Below, in pieces: positions 60,658 through 64,000 of a stretch of 64,000 nt of DNA. This stretch comes from Erythrobacter sanguineus. Its GTDB lineage: Bacteria; Pseudomonadota; Alphaproteobacteria; Sphingomonadales; Sphingomonadaceae. The stretch's first letter is position 1; each line of letters starts with the position of its first letter. Position numbers and translations under genes: made by a program. Location: positions 1-64,000 of the forward strand of contig NZ_FRDF01000017.1 in the NCBI RefSeq assembly GCF_900143235.1, in the 5' to 3' direction. The notes under the pieces are model-generated. The model had not been told where the DNA came from, searched no databases, and worked only from the letters and a program-made list of their open reading frames with translations.

Positions 60658-62361
60658 TCAACAGCCCTTTTCAGCCGCCGCGCAGGCTTGATCGCGCACA
60701 CCCTTGAACTCGTCGCCCTCGTTCCAGTTGGGCCAGCTGGTGCTCATCGCGATGCTGCGACCGATGCGGTAGAACAGCTGCAGGTCGCCCATCACGCCTG
60801 ACCAGTCCCAGTTCGCGTTATATTCGTCCTTGGGGCCGTGGTAGCGGTTCTCGGTATAGTCGGCCGCGACCTTCGCCCCGGCCTCGCGCCCGCCTTCGAC
60901 CAGATCCTCGCCCCCGTCGATATAGAGCATCGGCACGCCCTCCTTGGCGAAGGCGAAGTGATCCGAGCGATAATAATACCCGGCTTCGGGCTTGGGATTG
61001 GGCGTCGCCACGCGGCCATCGGCCTTGAGCGCGGCATCGAGGAAGCGATCAAGCTGCGACTTGCCCGGGCCGACCACGGTCACGTCCCTGGCAGGCCCCG
61101 CCACCTGAAACGCATCCATGTTGATCCCGCCCACCGTCTGCGCCAGCGGATAGAGCGGGTTTGCGGCATAGTAATAGGCACCGAGCAGGCCCGATTCCTC
61201 CGCCGTCACGGCGAGGAATACGAGGCTGCGGCGCGGCGGGCCGGCCTTGGCATGGGCTTCGGCCAGTGCGACCAGCGCGGCGGTGCCGGTGGCATTGTCG
61301 ACCGCGCCGTTGCAGATATTGTCCCCGTCAGGCGCGGGCGTGCAGCGCCCGAGATGGTCCCAGTGCGCGGTGTGGAGCACATATTCGTCTGGCGCCTCGC
61401 TGCCGGGCAGGATGCCGATGATGTTGTGCGAGGTGAAGCTGCGGAAGTCACTTTCGAAGCTGGTCGAAGCGCTCATGCCCAAGGGCACAGCCTCGAAACC
61501 CTTCTGCTTGGCCGCCTTGCTCAACGCATCCAGATCCTGTCCGGCAGCCTTTAGCACTTCGCGCGCCACATCTTTCTGCACCCAGCCGTTCATTTGCGTC
61601 AGCGGCGGCGCATTGTCGCCGCGCTGGGCATAGGCCTGCGGGCCGGTCCATGAACTTTCCACCACGTTCCAGCCATAGCTGGCAGGCGCGGTGTCGTGCA
61701 CGATCAGCGCGCCCGCCGCGCCCTGCCTTGCGGCCTCTTCATACTTGTAGGTCCAGCGCCCGTAATAGGTCATCGCCTTGCCGCCGAAGGGGCCGTCCAG
61801 CCCTTCGGTCTGCCAGTCGGGATCGTTGACGAGGATCACCACCGTCTTGCCCTTGACGTCGACGCCTGCGTAATCGTTCCAGCCCTTCTCGGGCGCGTTG
61901 ATGCCATAGCCGACAAACACCAGATCGCTGTTGGCAACCTGGGTCTTGGCTTCCTCGCGATAGGTCACGCCGACCCATTCGCTGCCGAAATCAAAGACCA
62001 GATCGGTCTCGCCATTGGTGATGGTGAGCGGGGCGTAATTCTTGCCGGTGATCTCGATCAGCGGGACTTCCTGCAGCCACGAATCGCCGTTGCCGGGCTT
62101 CAGCCCAGCCTTTTCGAACCGCTCGGTCAGCAGCGCGATGGTCTTTTCCTCGCCGAGGGTGCCGGGCATGCGGCCTTCGAATTCGTCGCTGGAAAGGATG
62201 CGGGTGACATCCTTCATCGTTTCTTCCGAAATCACCCCCGCTTCGACCTCGGGGATGTCGAGCGCGATCTCGCCGCCGCCCATGCCGGGGATCGCGTCGC
62301 AGCCGGTCAGCGCGATTGCGCCAGCAGCAATGATCCCGATAGTGGCTAGTCTGGTGCGCAT
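60658..62361 (-). CDS. M28-family metallopeptidase, lipoprotein
   Basis: A 567-residue lipoprotein: signal MRTRLATIGIIAAGAIALTGC with a lipobox LTGC. A PA domain is inserted at ~150-250 (VFVGYGINAPEKGWNDYAG...). The M28 zinc site follows: VLHTAHWDHLGRC, GAVDNATGTAALVAL, VTAEESGLLGAYYY, GGINMDAF and YYRSDHFAFAKEGVP. It is a two-zinc aminopeptidase/carboxypeptidase-type enzyme acting outside the cytoplasm. A longer open frame upstream is rejected because the lipoprotein signal starts at 62361. It is divergent from glnE. Confidence 0.94.
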   Translation of the reverse strand: MRTRLATIGIIAAGAIALTGCDAIPGMGGGEIALDIPEVEAGVISEETMKDVTRILSSDEFEGRMPGTLGEEKTIALLTERFEKAGLKPGNGDSWLQEVPLIEITGKNYAPLTITNGETDLVFDFGSEWVGVTYREEAKTQVANSDLVFVGYGINAPEKGWNDYAGVDVKGKTVVILVNDPDWQTEGLDGPFGGKAMTYYGRWTYKYEEAARQGAAGALIVHDTAPASYGWNVVESSWTGPQAYAQRGDNAPPLTQMNGWVQKDVAREVLKAAGQDLDALSKAAKQKGFEAVPLGMSASTSFESDFRSFTSHNIIGILPGSEAPDEYVLHTAHWDHLGRCTPAPDGDNICNGAVDNATGTAALVALAEAHAKAGPPRRSLVFLAVTAEESGLLGAYYYAANPLYPLAQTVGGINMDAFQVAGPARDVTVVGPGKSQLDRFLDAALKADGRVATPNPKPEAGYYYRSDHFAFAKEGVPMLYIDGGEDLVEGGREAGAKVAADYTENRYHGPKDEYNANWDWSGVMGDLQLFYRIGRSIAMSTSWPNWNEGDEFKGVRDQACAAAEKGC

Positions 62362-62477
62362 GGCTGGCTTTCTCCCGTTCGGGCCGGTTGGCGTGCGGGC
62401 CTCAATTGCAGAGCGCAAGGCGGCGCGCAAGCATGCGGCCTTGCGAGCGAGGCAAAGCGCGGCCAGAGAGGCTCGTG

Positions 62478-64000
62478 ATGGGAGAGACGAGCCAAGCCGA
62501 CTGGGACAGAGCGCTCCGCCGCGCCCGCGCCCACGCTCCGTTTCTCGCCCGTGCGCTTGAACGGCAGCCGCAACTGGCGGAACTGCTCGCTGGCGGAAAG
62601 GGCGAGGCGGCGCTGGCATGGGCGCGGTCGCAGGGCGAGCATCCCGATGTCGAGGTGGCGCTGCGGCGCGAGCGGCTGGCGCTGGCGACTGCTGTGGCGC
62701 TGTGCGATCTTGCCGGGGCCTTGCCGCTCGCGCGGGTGGTTGCCAAGCTGACGGATTACGCCGACCGTTCGTTGGACCGCGCAATTCGCGCCGCGATCGC
62801 CGAGCGCACCGGCGAGGACAGCGTGGATGGCTTTATCGCGCTGGCGCTCGGCAAGCAGGGTGCGGGCGAGCTCAACTACTCCTCCGACATTGACCCGATT
62901 TTCCTCTACGACCGTGACCGCCTGCCGCGCCGCAGCACCGATGATCCGGGCGAGGCGGCGCAGCGCTATGCACGGCGGATCGTTGCGTTGCTGTCAGGCA
63001 ATACCGATGATGGCTATGCGCTGAGGGTCGATCTGCGCTTGCGGCCCGCAAGCGAGATCAGCGCGCTCGCGGTTCCGATCGGCACTGCATTGACGCATTA
63101 TCAGGGTCAGGCGCTGGCGTGGGAGCGTGCGGCCTTTACCCGCGCCCGCGCCGCCGCCGGTGACATTGACGCAGGCGAGGATTTTCTTGGCCTGATCCGG
63201 CCCTTCGTCTGGCGCAGCCAGCTCGATTTCGGCGCGATCGAGGAGATCCGCGCCTTGACCCAGCGCATCCGCGATAGCCACCAAGGCCCGCCTACGCCCG
63301 GCCCCGGCTTTGACCTCAAGCGCGGCCGCGGCGGCATCCGCGAGATTGAATTCTATGCCCAGACCCACCAGCTGATCCATGGCGGGCGTGACCTCTCGCT
63401 CAGGGTGCGCGGCACCCGTGCGGCGCTTGACGCGCTGGCTGCAGCAGGCTGGATCAGCGTGGAGAATGCAGCTGCGCTGGGCGAGACCTATGATCGGCTG
63501 CGCGAACTCGAACACCGTTTGCAGATGGTGAATGACCGCCAGACCCATAGCCTGCCGGAGGGAGAGGCGCTCGACAATGTCGCGCAGCTTGACGGGCTGG
63601 CGGACGGAACGGCGCTGGTAATGGAACTCACCGAAATTACAGAGCGCGCCGCGCGTATCTATGAAGAACTGATCGGCGCGCCCGAGGCACCGCTGCTCCC
63701 GGTGGCCGAAGTGAGCGACCTTGTGCAGCAACTCGGCGCGCTCGGCTTCGAGGAGCCGGAAACAGTGGCTGAACGCATCGAGAGCTGGCGCGACGGGCGC
63801 CATGCTGCGATCCGTTCGCCGCAGGCCGTGGCGGCGTGGGACCGGCTGTGTCCGGCACTTCTTGAAACCATGGCGGCGAGCGATGATCCCATGCGCGCCC
63901 TCACCCGCTGGGAGCGCATTCTCGAAAGCGTGCCGAGCGCGATCACCACTTTTCGCCTCCTCGCCGCCCGCCCGCATCTGATTGACCGGCTGGTGGCCGC
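62478..64000 (+). CDS. glnE: Bifunctional glutamine synthetase adenylyltransferase / removase (incomplete)
   Basis: The frame runs off the window after 507 full codons. GELNYSSDIDPIFLYD is the first nucleotidyltransferase active site; LKRGRGGIREIEFYAQTHQLIHGG and YDRLRELEHRLQMVNDRQTHSLP are hallmarks of the adenylyl-removing domain. It adds AMP to, or removes it from, glutamine synthetase in response to PII, setting nitrogen assimilation. A GTG directly precedes the ATG at 62478 in frame. Divergent from the M28 peptidase; the 116-base gap holds the promoters. Confidence 0.95.
   Translation, partial: MGETSQADWDRALRRARAHAPFLARALERQPQLAELLAGGKGEAALAWARSQGEHPDVEVALRRERLALATAVALCDLAGALPLARVVAKLTDYADRSLDRAIRAAIAERTGEDSVDGFIALALGKQGAGELNYSSDIDPIFLYDRDRLPRRSTDDPGEAAQRYARRIVALLSGNTDDGYALRVDLRLRPASEISALAVPIGTALTHYQGQALAWERAAFTRARAAAGDIDAGEDFLGLIRPFVWRSQLDFGAIEEIRALTQRIRDSHQGPPTPGPGFDLKRGRGGIREIEFYAQTHQLIHGGRDLSLRVRGTRAALDALAAAGWISVENAAALGETYDRLRELEHRLQMVNDRQTHSLPEGEALDNVAQLDGLADGTALVMELTEITERAARIYEELIGAPEAPLLPVAEVSDLVQQLGALGFEEPETVAERIESWRDGRHAAIRSPQAVAAWDRLCPALLETMAASDDPMRALTRWERILESVPSAITTFRLLAARPHLIDRLVA

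Overview
The window is GC-rich, densely coding chromosomal DNA. Its gene content (a 1,579-residue NAD-glutamate dehydrogenase, MmcB, dxs, ihfB, paired DUF2141 proteins, heparinase between rpe and purH, a CYP153-like P450, a LytS/LytTR pair, a CPA2 antiporter) suggests an alphaproteobacterium of the Sphingomonadales, probably near Erythrobacteraceae. This placement is inferred from gene families and codon style; no rRNA or other taxonomic marker is present.

Region 1-3,108 differs from the rest. It holds a truncated IS3-type transposase end, a Crp/Fnr regulator, a secreted protein of unknown function and about 590 bases without genes. It stops at the 3' end of tRNA-Arg(CCG), and its G+C is visibly lower. 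It looks like the edge of an acquired island.

From 3,289 to 25,651 the layout is mainly housekeeping in short operons: mmcB, a sterol desaturase-type enzyme and DUF2141; a large acidic PAS-like protein; an envelope operon of a BepA-like M48/TPR protease, a DsbA-like thioredoxin and a second M48 protease; a LytS-type kinase with its LytTR regulator; nadC with a small membrane protein and RNase T2; a LacI regulator divergent from a diacylglycerol-kinase-like enzyme that is coupled to a Tam41-like protein; rpe, heparinase-like and purH; an exported MsrA coupled to a 67-residue protein; and a Zur-like regulator.

From 25,898 to 46,000 come dxs, MlaA, a crotonase, and a run on the minus strand of a POT peptide transporter, two overlapping amidohydrolases (one with all metal ligands lost), FKBP and NnrU. 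Then follow a GntR regulator, ihfB, a CPA2 antiporter, tRNA-Leu(UAA), a double PilZ protein, Tat-exported MsrB, a CYP153-like P450, an ABC exporter pair, queG and a class-I ferredoxin reductase.

From 46,107 to the end are the NAD-glutamate dehydrogenase, an LLM oxidoreductase/TPR/hydrolase operon, PhoD, an XRE regulator with two small membrane proteins under a palindromic operator, thrS, a TauE/SafE exporter, an agmatine-deiminase-like enzyme, an M28 peptidase lipoprotein and the start of glnE.

The most notable element lies just upstream of thrS at 56,490-56,640. It is a 23-codon leader peptide with eight threonine codons, followed by mutually exclusive antiterminator and terminator helices. 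This has the layout of a ribosome-mediated threonine attenuator. The leader appears to lack a Shine-Dalgarno site and may be leaderless.
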